Of a stretch of DNA of 60,420 bases, positions 51,326 through 60,420 are shown one piece after another; the stretch's first letter is position 1, and every line of letters begins with the position of its first letter. The notes beneath the pieces are model-generated. The model searched no databases and was not told the origin of the DNA. It saw nothing but the letters and a program-made list of their open reading frames with translations. This DNA comes from Acinetobacter sp. Ac_5812. GTDB taxonomy: Bacteria; Pseudomonadota; Gammaproteobacteria; Pseudomonadales; Moraxellaceae. The position numbers and the translations under genes are program-made. The stretch is from positions 112,058 through 172,477 of the forward strand of contig NZ_LXUK01000025.1 of the NCBI RefSeq assembly GCF_013072695.1, in the 5' to 3' direction.

Positions 51326-52222
51326 CTACATCACTCCAATATGTTGATGTAAAAATTCTAATTGGGTTGTGACTGCTTTTTCAAACCAAGAACCATGATA
51401 AACATCAAAATGTTTCATTTCCCACTCATGATAGCTCACAAATGGCGCAATATTGGTCGCAGCTTCCCGACTCGATGCGATTGGAATCAACGTGTCATGC
51501 TTTGCTGCAATAAATAAAACAGGGATATTAATTTTCCGTACAAACTGGATTGGTCGATAACGCATTAAATTAAAGAAGACTCGCGCAGGAACTTCCCCAC
51601 TCCAGTAATAATCTGGATTTACAATCGAGTGATATCCGTAGTAACTGTCTGAGGTGGGTAAGAAACACAGCCGATATTGATCGACGACAGGTAAGGTTTT
51701 AGGTACCAAGCCCATCTTAGAGCCCATATAATCCTGACTGGAACGCTTTAATGCTTCAGGATAACGTTGTAGAGGGTAAAGCTTGGCCGTCTCAGCCCCA
51801 TCAACATAGGGGACTTGCACCATGACCGCCTGAATGTTTTTCAGGTCTGTTGCTAGACTTAAGGCATATCCACCACTGAGTGAAGTTCCCCATAAAATAA
51901 TCCGTCGACTATCAATCAGTTTGCAATTCGAAGCATATTGAACAATGGTTTTCCAGTCATCAAGCTGAGCACTGAGTGAAACCAATTCACGTGGTTTCCC
52001 TGTACTACCACCCCAATAGCGATAATCAAATAAAATCACCGCATAACCTGCTTGAGCAAAACGCTGCGCATATTGAACCAGTTTAAATTGACGCAAACCC
52101 GCAAAGCCATGCGCCATGATAATCACGGCAGGTTTAATATTAGTTTTGGGTAGATAGAAATCCGCAGCGATGGTTTCATCACCACTTGCAACATACAACG
52201 GCTCAACGGTATAGGTATGCAT
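51326..52222 (-). CDS. Alpha/beta hydrolase (dienelactone hydrolase-like)
   Basis: A 298-residue soluble hydrolase. The nucleophile motif is WGTSLSGGYAL, the substrate lid region follows at 130-200, the catalytic acid lies in AAKHDTLIP and the His in WEMKHFDVYHG. AHGFAGLRQFK is the oxyanion region. Ester substrate unknown. First gene of the trxC/thioesterase/msrC run. Confidence 0.85.
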   Translation of the reverse strand: MHTYTVEPLYVASGDETIAADFYLPKTNIKPAVIIMAHGFAGLRQFKLVQYAQRFAQAGYAVILFDYRYWGGSTGKPRELVSLSAQLDDWKTIVQYASNCKLIDSRRIILWGTSLSGGYALSLATDLKNIQAVMVQVPYVDGAETAKLYPLQRYPEALKRSSQDYMGSKMGLVPKTLPVVDQYRLCFLPTSDSYYGYHSIVNPDYYWSGEVPARVFFNLMRYRPIQFVRKINIPVLFIAAKHDTLIPIASSREAATNIAPFVSYHEWEMKHFDVYHGSWFEKAVTTQLEFLHQHIGVM

Positions 52223-52344
52223 GCGCGCTCCATTGCCTTATCTTTTAATTATCATCACTTATTTACTATAGACATTTAAACTCAAGATCGAGCTTAATGC
52301 TATGATAGAGCATAAAATGTTTTGTTTGTTTTTGGAGTGACAAG

Positions 52345-52680
52345 ATGACAGAGAATGTTGGTTTTGCAGGTCAAATTGGCCCTGAGCATGTTGAGCAAGT
52401 GGTTGAAAAAGGATTTAAATCGATTATTAATAACCGTCCAGATCTGGAAGGTGGTCCTGAACAACCTACAAGTGCCCAAATCGAAGAATCTGCGCGCAGT
52501 GCAGGTCTAGACTATGTCTATCAACCCGTTGTTGCCGGGCAAATCACTGAACTCGATGTCCGTACATTCGCCAATCATTATAATGAACTGCCAAAACCAA
52601 TTTTAATGTTCTGCCGTACTGGTAACCGTTCAAATAATTTATATCAGATTGCTAAACAAATGGATTTACTGGACGATTAA
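52345..52680 (+). CDS. DUF442 phosphatase-like protein (beta-lactamase hydrolase-like)
   Basis: A 111-residue protein with a phosphatase fold of the DUF442/BLH group: ENVGFAGQIGPEHVEQVVEKGFKSIINNRPD, and the P-loop MFCRTGNRS with Cys90. Such domains can be fused to sulfide:quinone oxidoreductase or persulfide dioxygenase; here it is stand-alone. Role in sulfide metabolism is possible only by family. Confidence 0.88.
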   Translation: MTENVGFAGQIGPEHVEQVVEKGFKSIINNRPDLEGGPEQPTSAQIEESARSAGLDYVYQPVVAGQITELDVRTFANHYNELPKPILMFCRTGNRSNNLYQIAKQMDLLDD

Positions 52681-52764
52681 ATTCATTACATTTTATTACC
52701 TGATCCAAATAGTTAAACCTTTGTATTTATAAGATGATGGTTCTTTTTCAATAGATCAAGAACC

Positions 52765-52869
52765 ATGTCAAAACTCGCCATTGTCCTGTTATGTATTCTC
52801 TCTATCTCAGCTTGTAGTTCTTTCCAAGTTCGCCCGACAGCGACAGTGAGTGTAGGTACAAGTTTATAA
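52765..52869 (+). CDS. 34-residue lipoprotein
   Basis: A very short gene: signal peptide MSKLAIVLLCILSISAC with a lipobox (ISAC), then a 17-residue mature peptide SSFQVRPTATVSVGTSL. An intrinsic terminator follows the stop immediately. The ATG has only a weak AAGAA ribosome site. A small surface or periplasm-facing lipoprotein; function unknown. Too short for usual gene finders. Confidence 0.6.
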   Translation: MSKLAIVLLCILSISACSSFQVRPTATVSVGTSL

Positions 52870-52897
52870 AAAAACAGCACCGAAGTGCTGTTTTTTT
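52869..52897 (+). terminator. Intrinsic terminator of the small lipoprotein gene
   Basis: AAAAAACAGCAC pairs with GTGCTGTTTTTT around CGAA, with a T run; supports the reality of the upstream small gene. Confidence 0.85.
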
Positions 52898-52967
52898 ATA
52901 AACTTGCTTAAGAGCTTAAGAAATTTCTTAGCCTCTTATTTCCCATGCAAAAAAATTGCTGGAGTAT

Positions 52968-52993
52968 AAAAGGAAGCTCGAAAGCTTCCTTTT
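52968..52993. terminator. Intrinsic terminator of the giant lipoprotein gene
   Basis: AAAAGGAAGCT and AGCTTCCTTTT flank CGAA; T's on both strands. It sits 12 bases after the stop of the minus-strand giant gene. Confidence 0.85.
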
Positions 52994-53004
52994 TTCACTA
53001 GACC

Positions 53005-56000
53005 TTATGGGCAAGTGAATAAGGTTCCATACGGGCTAAGCTCATTTGGAGAATAAGTACCATCCGTTGAATAGTCACTCGATAAAGGTGCTAAACCTAA
53101 ATTGTAAGTGGTTCTATTCGGCAATGATGCCACTGTAGAAGATGCCCCAATCTGTACATTGAGCCATTGTGCGTAAATTTTTGGATAACGCATTGCAAAG
53201 TCAAACTTACCATTTGCATCGGTGGTAAATGTATTCTGAGTATTGCCAGATTGACTTATAAATGTCACAACTTTAACCGGTGTATTATTTGCACCAACAG
53301 CGGTCCCACTTGGATCTGCAACACACGCATGTACATTATTTATGGTGGCACTCGCAGCAATATCATCCGTAAAGTCAGTTGGTGTACCCATGTTATTCAT
53401 TGGCTTACCTGTCGCATCCAAATAAATATTTGGAGAACTGAGATCAAAGTACTGCTCATTTGCAAATACCCATTTCTTCGTTGGTGCAGCACCTGGAACT
53501 GGCGCTAATGCCCATAAATTACGGCCTTTGATATATGTCAACGGAGTTACATCCAATGTCACTGTTTGATTTGCCAATGGCTTACCATCAAAATCAACCA
53601 CGCTGACAGACAAGTTTTTGGTGTAATACACACCATCACTTGATGAAGCAACTTCCGTTGGGTTAACACCAATCACAATCGAGGCTTTCGGAGTTTGTAC
53701 AACCGCTGGCACAATATCAATTGCAAAAATCTGCGTTGCTTCCACACGTCCAGTTTCATTGAAGTGAGCGGTCAAATGCAGATCATCATTGACGAAATCA
53801 GCCGCTGTATAATTACGACGCGTTGTTTCATCAACTTTAAGTTTAAAGATAGCTTGGCCGTTCGCATCTGTTGTGAGTCCTGATGGGCCAACAATAATGG
53901 CGCCATTGCGAGCCAGATCATCAATACTCAAGCTCACATATTGGCCTGCAACACCGCCGCCATTCGCATCAACCAAAGTGATGGTGACATCAGCGGTATC
54001 GTCACGTACATTCATGGTTGGCTTAGATGAAGCTAAACGTAAGCTATAACGAGCAGGTTGTAAGGTTGGTGTACTTGAATTATCAACCGTGCTAATACGA
54101 TAAACTTGTGTAGCTTTAGCACTATTTTCATCTGTATGACTGGCAGTCAGCTCAATACCACTTGCCAACAGTAATTGTTTATCGACCGTTGTACCATCAA
54201 TCGCAACAGAGAAGAAAGCATTACCATTCGAGTCTGTTTTTACTGTTTGGGGAGTACCGCTTGTATTACTTGGCGCACTACTACCCGGGTTTCCGATAAT
54301 AAGCCCAGCAGAATTGTTCGCCGCAAGGGTAACATCTTGATTACGCACTGGCTGGTTATTTTGATCTAAAAGTGCCACCGTCACAATGGATTTATCTCCA
54401 TTGACATCCATTTGTGATTTGCTCACATTGCTAAAAGCTAGATGATACTTACTGAAAACCTCATTCACATTAAAATGAACTGTTTGGGTACGGACAACAC
54501 CATTTGGCAAGGTAATTGAAGCACGCACGGTGACACCATTTGCCAATAAATCCGTGTATTGTTTACCTGTAACTTTAGTCAGTTTCAAACTCGCTTTTGC
54601 ATTACCACTGGTATCAGTTGTAATAACGGATGTTTCTTGACCATTGATCGTCACACCATTTAATGCAGAATCAATCACAGTAAAAGTTACCGGATAACTC
54701 TTGATCCCTGTTGCAGTGTTATCAATCAATTTGGCAAAAACATCTGCGGTATCCCCTGTTGCCAATAAATCATCCTTGGATGCATTCATGGTGAGGTTCA
54801 TTGCTTCTGTTGGCACAGAGATATTCACTTTACCAATCTGTGTAACAACAGGTTGTGACGTACTGTTATTGTTATAGGTTGAAACCGCATAGGTAATGCC
54901 TTTTTCAACCAACAGCTGATCAATGTTATCACCATTCTCTACCGTCACAGTAAAATAAGCGATACCATTCGCATTGGTTGTCGCACTGGTCTTATCCACT
55001 TTGACTCGTGAACTTAAACCTGCTGCTAGGCCAAAATTAATTTCTTTATTTGCTAAAACACCACCCTTGGCATCAGTCGCTTTAACGGCAACAACAGTTG
55101 TGCCACCTAATACAGAAATCGATGGCTGAGAAAGTGATGTTGTTAACGCTTCAACATCTTTCGCTACAGGTGCTTTTACCATCACTTGTGTTGTTTGACT
55201 GAGTTTAGAACCATCAGCTTGCACTACAGATGCTGCAAGTGTAATCCCGTTGGCAACCAAGTTTTCAATCATCTGGTCATTGGCTGCTTTTACATTAACT
55301 ATAAAAGTAACCTCGCCATTGGCATTGGTCTTTTTACTTGCTGCACCAACAAAAGTAACCCCATTGGCAACAGCTGCTGCATTCAAGCCAAAGCCAACTA
55401 ATTTATCCTTGAGTGGATTACCATCTTTGTCAAAGACTTTCGTGGTAAAGGTAAACGTATCATTATCCGCAAACACAATCCCTTTTGATGTGACTAACTC
55501 AATACGTTGTGCATCTTTTGCAATCTCAGCATCATCAGCCACAAATTGTAATACGGTACTTTGCGTGATATTTGTACCCGCTTCAGATGTATAGGTTGCA
55601 GTGGCTTGAATCCCAGCTAATAAGCCTTTGATTTGTTCAGCCGTTAAATTGGCTGGGGCAGTATAACTAATCGCAAAGTTTACTGAACCATCGGCTACCG
55701 TCACTTGGCTTGATGGCGTCACTTTGATATTTAAACCCGCAGGCACATTGCTTAAAGCCAGTTGAATCAGCTTCCCAGCAATGGCTTTCCCCTTATTATT
55801 AAAGGCCTTGACAATAATATTGGTTGAGGAACTACCTGTTGTTGTTAAGGCACCTTGCGTATTTTCCGCAGTTAAATAACTAATCTCATTTAAAGTTGCA
55901 GCCGAGCTAATGGTAATTTGGGTTTTCTGGGTAATGACTCCAGTTCCGTCACCTTGTACCGCTGAAGCACTCAGGCTAATTCCAGAAGCAACCAAAGCAT

Positions 56001-59000
56001 CGACCGCTTCTTTACTCGTTGCCTTTACTTCCAAGGAAACTTGAGCCTGTCCCAGATTATTGGTTTTAACAACGGTAGAACCACCAATAACACCTTTAAA
56101 ATTAACACTATTTTTAATGATTTTATTGTCTACAGACCAGTTATCAATCGCTAAAGTCACTTGGCGATTTTTAATCAATTGACCATCTTTATCCTTCAGT
56201 GTAACCGTGGTCAATACCGTATTAAGATTGATCGTATCTAAGATCAAACTCGGTTGATTAACGACTAAGTCCATACGTTGGATATTCACTTGATCAACAA
56301 CAAATTGTTGAGTCAGGTTTTGTGTTGTATCCACTCCTGCACTATTTGTATAAGTCGCAACAACCTGAATACCCGCTAACAGCCCTTTGATCTGTTCAGG
56401 GGTTAAAACTTTAGGTGCCTTATACGTTATAACAAAATTTGCAATTCCTTTGGCATCTGTCGTATGGGCCACAGCATCAAGCTGAATATCCAAACCGGTT
56501 GGGACATTCTTTAATGCCAGGTTAATAGTTTTGCCACTTAAAGCCACCCCATTACTATTAAATGCACTGACTGCAATCGTTGATTCGCCGCCCGTTGTTT
56601 TAATGTCATTTGAATTTTTTACAGTGAGATAACCAACTTCGTTCACAACAGCTTGAGATAAAATATTAACTTTCGTACTTTGAGTCTTATTTGAGCCATC
56701 CGCTTGAACAGCAGAAGCCGTAATATTAATTCCTGAAGCAACTAATGCAGAGACAGCAGAACTGTCCTTAGGATTAACCAACAAAGTAAATTCATATTGA
56801 CCATCTACATTGGTCGATACGGTAAATGTCCCTGATTCTGGCAGTGCACCCTCAATAGCAACACCATTTTGCAACTCTTGAGAATTAATGGCTAAAGTTA
56901 CCTGACGTCCAGCAATTGGTTTACCAGCATCATCTATTAATGTAACCTTTGCCTTAACCTTCTGTAATACCTTTTGGGCAACTACAAGAACAGGCTCATC
57001 AACGGTTAAATCCATACGCTGAATATTTTTAGCTGCTTCAAAATAAGACAATTTGATCGTTTGTAAAATATTGCCATAGCTCGCACTAAGCTCTAACCCA
57101 TCATTTAATAGCTTGTTCTTGTCTGCTTCTGTGGTATTTACAGCATCATAGACTACCGTAAACTTCACCTCACCTGCACTATTGGTGGTCAGAACCGAAC
57201 CTTCCTTAATACGAATACCAGGATAAGATTGAGCGAAGCTCAAGCCAATATCCTTATTCGCAATAACGCTACCGCTACTGTTATATGCTCTGACGGTTAC
57301 GCTTCTTTCTGCATTATTAGCCACATTAATTGCATCAAGTTGCTCAATCGCAAGATAAGCAACATCAACTGTTCCCTGCGCTGAAGCCACCACCATCACT
57401 TTTGCTGTTTGAGAAATACTTGCCCCACTATTTTGCTGAGCCGTTGCCGTGACCAATACCCCTGCGGCAACCAACGCATTGACTGCATCTGTATTTGGGG
57501 CTTTGAGCTGAATGGTAAATTTCGCCTCACCATTCTCAGTCACTTTTGCTGGTGCTGTAACAATTTGTACCCCATTATTTTTAGCAATATCGGATAGAGT
57601 AAGATTAATTTTGCGGCCATTAATCGGCTGACCATTTTCATCGACAGCCTTAACAGCAACTTCAAAAATATCATTCGAAGCGACAGCAACGCCTTTCGCC
57701 AAAGAAATCGAAAGCTGTTTGACATCAACATCACTGGTTTGATCGTAATAACGAACATATGAAGTTTGAGTAATCGCTGTACCCGTAGTCGGTTGATAGG
57801 TTGCCGTTAACAATACACCTTGTGTTTTTAATAGATTTAAAATGGTTGCATCTGTGAGGTGACCATCATATTTAATGACGAAAGTCGCTTCGCCTTGAGC
57901 ATTGGTTTTCGCTTTTGAACCCGTAAGAATGGTTAAACCATATTCTTCAGCTTTATCAATATTTAAAGTAATATCTTGATTCGCTAATACACCACCATTC
58001 CGATCTACAGCACGAACTGTTACAGTGGTTTGACCTTTATTGGTATTAATCATTGAATCAGAGCTGATACTCAAATAGCTCACATCAACAGCTTGTAATG
58101 GTGCAGCCTCCACCATAATTTGCATATTTTGTTTTACAGAAGAGCCATCCGCTAGCGTTGTACCAACGGCAATGGCAATGCCCGATTTTACAAGATTATC
58201 AATTGATTGCTGATTATAAGCATCAACATTTAGTGTAAAGGTTGCATAACCACTTGCATCTGTTTTCTGAGTAATTGCTTTGTCACCACCAATTGTGACT
58301 CCATTTTCAGTCACTGCAGAGGCAAGACCAAGCGTTACTAATTTATTTGCAACAAAACTACCATCTGCACTAATCGCACGAACCTTAACTTGTACGGTAT
58401 CATTCTTAGCAGAAACAACACCCTTACTTGCTGTTAATTCTAAACGTTGGACATCTTTCTCTAAGATGGCATTTTTATTAGTAAAATTCAGTCTAGTCGT
58501 TTGCGTTAATACGGTATTGTTAACTGTCGTATAACTTGCTGCAACAGTAACGCCATTGTTTAGCAAATTATTAAGGTCATTTAGTGAAACACTATTTTTA
58601 TCAAATTTTACTGTAAACTGAGCTTGTCCATTGTTATCAGTATTGAGTTTAGAACCTTCAACAATAGTTAGCCCATTGGTTTGGCTATTCGGAACGGTCA
58701 AACTGATTTGTTTATTGGCAACAGCTCCGCCCTTGGCATCTTTTGCCGTGACAGTAACGATTGCCTGCCCACCACTCACGTCGATCGAATTAGAACCCAC
58801 CGCAGTTAAATAAGCCACATTTTCCGTTGCGACAGAAACAACCGAGATCGTACTTGTTTGTGTAACAGCAGAACCATCCGTTGTTGTTGCTAAAACTTTA
58901 ATCCCATTATTCACCAATAATTGACCTGTTGGATTTAAGCTATTGGCTTCGGTCTTAATGGTGAACTTTGCCTTACCATTGGCATCAGTTTTTGCTGTTG

Positions 59001-60021
59001 AATTGACTAATTTTGCGCCATATTCAAGCGCTAAATCATCTAGTTTCAAACTAATTTCTTTACCTACAACCGCCAAACCCTCAGGGTTTTTAGCCGTAGC
59101 CTCAACTTCAATCGTTCCACCGATCGCATCTACTTTATTATTCGATGAAGTTGATAATGAGAGGCTGCTCATGACATTTTTAACAGATGCCACTTGTGCT
59201 ATAGAGGTTTGAGTTTTAACTGCACCAGATTGTTCAGTTAAAGTTGCCTCAAGTGCAATACCCGATGAAATCAAGGCAAGACGATCAGCCTCTTTACCTT
59301 TAGGTAACACTAAAGTAAATGAAACATAACCTTCATTATCCGTTACCGCAGTAGAGCCACCTTTGATTGTTACACCATTGGTTTTAAAGTCTTTTACATT
59401 AAGTGCAACTGTTTCATTTGGAACACCACCGCCATTGGTATCTAATGCTCGAATACGAACAACTGTTTCCCCACCAGAGACCTGTAAAGGACTCACATCA
59501 TCAAATTTCAATTCATATTGACTTTGAACAACAGTACCCGCCCCTGTTACTGTCGCTTTGGTCTGATTTTGAATTTTGGTATCAACAACTGTTGCTGTAA
59601 ATAAAAGTTCTGTCAAATTTTGATTAGAACCATTTAATTTTACGGTAAAGGTTACTGTTCCATCATCACCTGTTGTTTTAGTTGAAGCATCACTGGTAGC
59701 ACCATTTTTCTCACCATCCTTAATATTTAGATTAATCTTGGCCCCTGCAACACCACCACTATCTTTATCTACTGCCTTCGCTGTAATAACCAGTTCATCC
59801 CCTTGAACTTTTAAGGTACCTTTACTTAACTGAAGTGTAACACCAGCAACCTCCTTCGTCGTTGTTGGTGTGCTAGGATTACCAGAATTACCCGAATCTG
59901 TACTAGAACCTGTATTCCCATAATAGCCACCCCCCCCTCCACCACAAGCGACCAATGCAACAGAAGTTGCCAATACTGTCGTATTTACCCCGATTTTTTT
60001 TAAACCCTTGAAATATGTCAT
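53005..60021 (-). CDS. Giant Ig-like repeat lipoprotein (bacterial Ig-like/Big_1 domains)
   Basis: A 2338-residue surface-type lipoprotein. The signal MTYFKGLKKIGVNTTVLATSVALVAC has a lipobox (LVAC, Cys26), followed by a Gly-rich stretch and a Ser/Gly/Thr linker. Then come about 18 Ig-like repeats of roughly 110-130 residues with GxxxVxVxAxDxxGGxxANKxIxLxL and TDxxGxAxFTV motifs (invasin/intimin-type Big_1). Two sub-types alternate: one starting QRxxLxxSKG, the other VxYLxxxxxxxI. The end (PLSSDYSTDGTYSPNEL... FTCP) is distinct and has no LPxTG or barrel. No autotransporter domain; how it reaches the outside, if it does, is unclear. The start at 60021 is preferred over 60036. An eight-G tract lies just after the lipobox. 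Confidence 0.93.
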   Translation of the reverse strand: MTYFKGLKKIGVNTTVLATSVALVACGGGGGGYYGNTGSSTDSGNSGNPSTPTTTKEVAGVTLQLSKGTLKVQGDELVITAKAVDKDSGGVAGAKINLNIKDGEKNGATSDASTKTTGDDGTVTFTVKLNGSNQNLTELLFTATVVDTKIQNQTKATVTGAGTVVQSQYELKFDDVSPLQVSGGETVVRIRALDTNGGGVPNETVALNVKDFKTNGVTIKGGSTAVTDNEGYVSFTLVLPKGKEADRLALISSGIALEATLTEQSGAVKTQTSIAQVASVKNVMSSLSLSTSSNNKVDAIGGTIEVEATAKNPEGLAVVGKEISLKLDDLALEYGAKLVNSTAKTDANGKAKFTIKTEANSLNPTGQLLVNNGIKVLATTTDGSAVTQTSTISVVSVATENVAYLTAVGSNSIDVSGGQAIVTVTAKDAKGGAVANKQISLTVPNSQTNGLTIVEGSKLNTDNNGQAQFTVKFDKNSVSLNDLNNLLNNGVTVAASYTTVNNTVLTQTTRLNFTNKNAILEKDVQRLELTASKGVVSAKNDTVQVKVRAISADGSFVANKLVTLGLASAVTENGVTIGGDKAITQKTDASGYATFTLNVDAYNQQSIDNLVKSGIAIAVGTTLADGSSVKQNMQIMVEAAPLQAVDVSYLSISSDSMINTNKGQTTVTVRAVDRNGGVLANQDITLNIDKAEEYGLTILTGSKAKTNAQGEATFVIKYDGHLTDATILNLLKTQGVLLTATYQPTTGTAITQTSYVRYYDQTSDVDVKQLSISLAKGVAVASNDIFEVAVKAVDENGQPINGRKINLTLSDIAKNNGVQIVTAPAKVTENGEAKFTIQLKAPNTDAVNALVAAGVLVTATAQQNSGASISQTAKVMVVASAQGTVDVAYLAIEQLDAINVANNAERSVTVRAYNSSGSVIANKDIGLSFAQSYPGIRIKEGSVLTTNSAGEVKFTVVYDAVNTTEADKNKLLNDGLELSASYGNILQTIKLSYFEAAKNIQRMDLTVDEPVLVVAQKVLQKVKAKVTLIDDAGKPIAGRQVTLAINSQELQNGVAIEGALPESGTFTVSTNVDGQYEFTLLVNPKDSSAVSALVASGINITASAVQADGSNKTQSTKVNILSQAVVNEVGYLTVKNSNDIKTTGGESTIAVSAFNSNGVALSGKTINLALKNVPTGLDIQLDAVAHTTDAKGIANFVITYKAPKVLTPEQIKGLLAGIQVVATYTNSAGVDTTQNLTQQFVVDQVNIQRMDLVVNQPSLILDTINLNTVLTTVTLKDKDGQLIKNRQVTLAIDNWSVDNKIIKNSVNFKGVIGGSTVVKTNNLGQAQVSLEVKATSKEAVDALVASGISLSASAVQGDGTGVITQKTQITISSAATLNEISYLTAENTQGALTTTGSSSTNIIVKAFNNKGKAIAGKLIQLALSNVPAGLNIKVTPSSQVTVADGSVNFAISYTAPANLTAEQIKGLLAGIQATATYTSEAGTNITQSTVLQFVADDAEIAKDAQRIELVTSKGIVFADNDTFTFTTKVFDKDGNPLKDKLVGFGLNAAAVANGVTFVGAASKKTNANGEVTFIVNVKAANDQMIENLVANGITLAASVVQADGSKLSQTTQVMVKAPVAKDVEALTTSLSQPSISVLGGTTVVAVKATDAKGGVLANKEINFGLAAGLSSRVKVDKTSATTNANGIAYFTVTVENGDNIDQLLVEKGITYAVSTYNNNSTSQPVVTQIGKVNISVPTEAMNLTMNASKDDLLATGDTADVFAKLIDNTATGIKSYPVTFTVIDSALNGVTINGQETSVITTDTSGNAKASLKLTKVTGKQYTDLLANGVTVRASITLPNGVVRTQTVHFNVNEVFSKYHLAFSNVSKSQMDVNGDKSIVTVALLDQNNQPVRNQDVTLAANNSAGLIIGNPGSSAPSNTSGTPQTVKTDSNGNAFFSVAIDGTTVDKQLLLASGIELTASHTDENSAKATQVYRISTVDNSSTPTLQPARYSLRLASSKPTMNVRDDTADVTITLVDANGGGVAGQYVSLSIDDLARNGAIIVGPSGLTTDANGQAIFKLKVDETTRRNYTAADFVNDDLHLTAHFNETGRVEATQIFAIDIVPAVVQTPKASIVIGVNPTEVASSSDGVYYTKNLSVSVVDFDGKPLANQTVTLDVTPLTYIKGRNLWALAPVPGAAPTKKWVFANEQYFDLSSPNIYLDATGKPMNNMGTPTDFTDDIAASATINNVHACVADPSGTAVGANNTPVKVVTFISQSGNTQNTFTTDANGKFDFAMRYPKIYAQWLNVQIGASSTVASLPNRTTYNLGLAPLSSDYSTDGTYSPNELSPYGTLFTCP
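59930..59937 (-). repeat. Homopolymeric G8 tract in the giant lipoprotein gene
   Basis: Coding strand: GGA-GGG-GGG-GGT, eight G's in a row, covering codons 29 to 31 just after Cys26. A change of one or two G's would shift the frame and abolish all but the signal peptide. As read here the gene is in frame (on). Confidence 0.8.
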
Positions 60022-60036
60022 AACAATAATTTCCAT

Positions 60037-60194
60037 CTTATTTAATATTTAGCCTTACAATACGATTAAGACTTTTGTACAAAAATTTACTCGAAATAAT
60101 ATATTTTATCAATTCGTAAAGCCAGCTTTATTCCTTAGGAAAGTGAACTGCTTAACATTAATATGTTTAATTTTTATCTAATTTTCCTCCCCAC
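60037..60194. other. Intergenic stretch between the giant gene and the rRNA operon end
   Basis: About 160 AT-rich bases that must contain the promoter of the giant lipoprotein gene. No ORF with a ribosome site was seen. Confidence 0.5.
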
Positions 60195-60234
60195 AATAAA
60201 AAACACCCCCTCTGCGTAAGCGGAGGGGGTGTTT
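60195..60234 (-). terminator. rRNA operon terminator
   Basis: AAACACCCCCTC and GAGGGGGTGTTT frame a short loop (TGCGTAAGCG), with T's on the minus strand. It ends the rRNA operon just behind 5S. Confidence 0.93.
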
Positions 60235-60244
60235 AGAATTAAAA

Positions 60245-60358
60245 GCTGGCGATGACTTACTCTCACATGGCAAGTGCCACACTACCATCAGCGCTAAGAG
60301 GTTTCACTTCTGAGTTCGGGAAGGGATCAGGTGGTTCACTCTTGCTATTGTCGCCAGC
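60245..60358 (-). rRNA. rrf: 5S ribosomal RNA
   Basis: On the minus strand the sequence starts GCTGGCGACAATAGC, contains CCGAACTCAGAAGTGAAAC (loop C/helix III region of 5S) and ends AGTAAGTCATCGCCAGC. The two ends pair to form helix I. About 114 bases, normal for 5S. The operon continues to the right beyond the window (23S upstream), with 62 bases of spacer visible. Confidence 0.96.
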
Positions 60359-60420
60359 AAACTGTTGTGGTGCTTTCGGGTCTTAATCACGATGTATTCA
60401 TCGTATGCCTTACTTACGGT

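Noticed and set aside
54175..55594. Plus-strand frames within the giant lipoprotein gene
   Set aside because: Antisense shadows of the Ig-like repeats; translations are low-complexity and the minus-strand frame is uninterrupted.

Overview
The window looks like a chromosomal segment of an Acinetobacter-type gammaproteobacterium. The inference rests on gene content and order (leuS-lptE-holA; rhodanese-grxC-secB; ilvI-ilvH-ilvC; coaBC next to radC; an MHYT-GGDEF-EAL protein), on protein wording typical of Moraxellaceae, and on the AT-rich base use. No species can be fixed from sequence alone.

Layout. 1-3506 (minus) is the N-terminal part of a trimeric autotransporter adhesin that runs off the left edge. 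An AraC-type regulator lies divergent to it. Two tandem stem-loops with a conserved loop (about 4988-5163) look like a duplicated small RNA. An arsenic resistance operon follows (arsC-arsR-acr3, minus), then small unknown genes, a GNAT acetyltransferase, an XRE regulator/membrane protein pair with two matching palindromic operators, a PhaC-like hydrolase and an MHYT-GGDEF-EAL c-di-GMP protein preceded by a possible 29-residue leader ORF. An AT-rich islet (DUF2971 gene plus a second, diverged copy of the ilvC 3' end) lies downstream of the branched-chain amino-acid operon ilvI-ilvH-ilvC.

From 18 to 29 kb the plus strand carries a DUF4124 protein, leuS, lptE, holA, a sirtuin and a MacA-MacB-outer membrane factor efflux pump. 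From 29.7 to 41 kb are fabI, a Bax inhibitor-1 family protein, orn, rsgA, the rhodanese-grxC-secB operon, a four-gene alkylation-repair operon with a split Ada, a cytochrome b562, coaBC, radC and a bestrophin-like channel. From 41 to 53 kb are an aldo/keto reductase with a divergent LysR regulator, a PHP phosphoesterase translationally coupled to a 31-residue membrane protein, yciB-yciI-coiled-coil protein-mnmC, rhodanese, yajQ, thioesterase-like genes, msrC, trxC, an alpha/beta hydrolase and a DUF442 phosphatase.

The right end holds a 2338-residue lipoprotein built of about 18 Ig-like repeats, with an eight-G tract just after its lipobox (a possible phase-variation switch), and then the 5S gene of an rRNA operon read leftwards.

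Most promising for follow-up are the twin small RNAs with a compensatory base change, the G8 tract in the giant surface protein, the split Ada/AlkB/2OG-oxygenase operon, the ilvC-tail duplication beside DUF2971, and several very small genes (31, 34 and 29 residues). I saw no CRISPR array, no intact insertion sequence and no tRNA gene.
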